In this document: piece after piece, positions 63,153-64,000 of the stretch
Numbering within the stretch: position 1 is the first letter of the stretch
How the letters are laid out: each line of letters starts with the position of its first letter
Source of the DNA: Nostoc sp. TCL240-02
GTDB lineage: Bacteria; Cyanobacteriota; Cyanobacteriia; Cyanobacteriales; Nostocaceae
Length of the DNA: 64,000 nucleotides
Direction: 5' to 3'
Assembly (NCBI RefSeq): GCF_013343235.1
Contig: NZ_CP040094.1
Location: 5,885,001-5,949,000, forward strand
Made by a program: the position numbers and the translations under genes
Notes under the pieces: model-generated
What the model saw: only the letters and a program-made list of their open reading frames with translations
The model's database searches: none
Told to the model about the DNA's origin: nothing

Positions 63153-64000
63153 CGGGAGCATCTCACTTTTTAAAGTGGCTCAAACTGACAATAATCCATT
63201 GAGGTAAGCACAGCGATGGGCTAGGACTTGAGGCACATTTTCTCGTTTCCATTGTGCCCCGGAAATTTTTGTTCGACGGTCAACCTGTTTAACGGCAGAT
63301 TCAACTGAACCTGAACCAATTGAACAAATTTCTTCAGCTTGATAATATTCGTAGTTGATAATGCGATTGCGATGCTTATCAAGATAACGGCAAAAGTTTT
63401 GTACTTGTTTGCCTTTACAATCTGTAAATAAGGCAATAGTAGCCTCAACTTGGCCTTTCCATAGTAGATTTTGTGCTTGTTTCAAGCGTTTTTGTGAACC
63501 CCCAACTTTGTGGAGGTTTTCTATTAAATGGAACCAATCAAGTATTTCTCGACGTTGTGCATCAGGTGCTAATTGGTCAATTATATTCCAAATGCCGTCA
63601 TGTCCATCACCAATACAAGTGAGTGGGCTAGCCAGTGGTTGGTCATTAACCCAATCAATCACAATCTGATTATTCTGAAATGAAGTTCCCAAGATTCCGA
63701 GATGATGTAAGCTAATTGCTTTATAGCCAAGCCATGCACATATTTGACCTTTAGGAGTTCGGACACGGATGTTTCCACCATCGACGCTTAATTCTTCAAT
63801 TGTCTGTTCTGGTGTTGGCAACTCAAAATTCTGGCGATGCACTAATCTCTGTTGACTGCTGTGAGAAACCTCTATGCCCGTAAAATACTTGATGTCTGAT
63901 GCCGCATCTTCATAGCTGACATTCGCACTTACCCTCAAACAACAAGTTTCTAGATATGGACTCAGTTGAGTACTTGGTGCGACTTCTAATTCAATGGCTT
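63153..64000 (-). mobile_element. ISKra4-family element, partial (continues beyond window)
   Basis: The left boundary is estimated at about 63153, where the protein-coding character of the broken toxin frame ends and the sequence GGGAGCATCTCACT begins, about 25 bp before the transposase stop. The other end and any target duplication lie outside the window. Confidence 0.6.
63180..64000 (-). CDS. ISKra4-family transposase (partial, N-terminus outside window)
   Basis: The frame stays open to the window edge, so the start lies beyond 64000; about 273 codons are visible. It shows the DDE core of the ISKra4 group: LSVDGGNIRVRTPKG with the first Asp, CIGDGHDGIWN with the second, DWFHLIENLHKV, and the acidic ISGAQWKRENVPQVLAHR end with SGSVESAVKQ supplying the Glu. 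Near the edge the sequence APSTQLSPYLETCC continues the family. No stop or frameshift is seen in the visible part. Confidence 0.88.
   Translation of the reverse strand, partial: AIELEVAPSTQLSPYLETCCLRVSANVSYEDAASDIKYFTGIEVSHSSQQRLVHRQNFELPTPEQTIEELSVDGGNIRVRTPKGQICAWLGYKAISLHHLGILGTSFQNNQIVIDWVNDQPLASPLTCIGDGHDGIWNIIDQLAPDAQRREILDWFHLIENLHKVGGSQKRLKQAQNLLWKGQVEATIALFTDCKGKQVQNFCRYLDKHRNRIINYEYYQAEEICSIGSGSVESAVKQVDRRTKISGAQWKRENVPQVLAHRCAYLNGLLSV

Overview
This window comes from a filamentous, heterocyst-forming cyanobacterium of the Nostoc type. Several signals agree. The HIP1 octamer GCGATCGC is common. Heptameric short tandem repeats (STRR) and small palindromic or MITE-like repeats fill the intergenic gaps. 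The order kaiA-kaiB-kaiC-hgdD on one strand matches heterocystous genomes. A carboxysome CcmK paralogue, a photosystem II S4-domain protein, DUF29, Uma2 and Panacea families are also present. No rRNA or tRNA gene was recognised.

Left part (1-14.5 kb): two tandem copies of a small peptide gene with a double-glycine leader and a conserved upstream hairpin, and a second small double-glycine peptide. Then an M16 peptidase pair (one active, one lacking the zinc motif), a TetR regulator, a DUF4332 protein, a complete 1181-bp IS4-family element inserted into a three-unit palindromic repeat, DUF29 and PhzF proteins, a lipoprotein, an M24 aminopeptidase, small unknowns, a TIR-domain membrane protein and a Uma2 nuclease.

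Housekeeping block (14.7-22.1 kb): ffh, rpsP, a KH RNA-binding gene and phoH, then a HutX-like small protein, a stand-alone ccmK paralogue, a DUF6816 lumenal protein and an ABC exporter. From 22.4 to 24.7 kb lies the wreck of a three-gene cluster (VWA protein, tubulin/FtsZ-like GTPase, OmpA/MotB-like protein), all broken by frameshifts, stops and deletions.

Middle (24.8-49.9 kb): an M3 oligopeptidase, a PadR/carotenoid oxygenase operon, a CAP lipoprotein, a COG4299-type membrane protein, a PrxQ peroxiredoxin, the hibernation factor hpf/lrtA, lipB carrying a dispersed repeat inside its reading frame, a polar amino acid ABC transporter (divergent ATPase and fused binding protein/permease), a lipid kinase, an ExoD protein, and a three-copy tandem array of minus-strand units that each end in an intrinsic terminator (candidate small RNAs). 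A short-chain dehydrogenase, the PSII S4 protein and small unknowns follow.

Right part (47.8-64 kb): hgdD (TolC), kaiC, kaiB and a shortened kaiA, then a divergent hybrid histidine kinase with degenerate receivers, a GT39 membrane glycosyltransferase, small unknowns, and a Panacea/SocA antitoxin gene overlapping a broken partner gene that is cut off by an ISKra4-family element running off the window. The region is core genome peppered with decayed accessory genes and repeat insertions.
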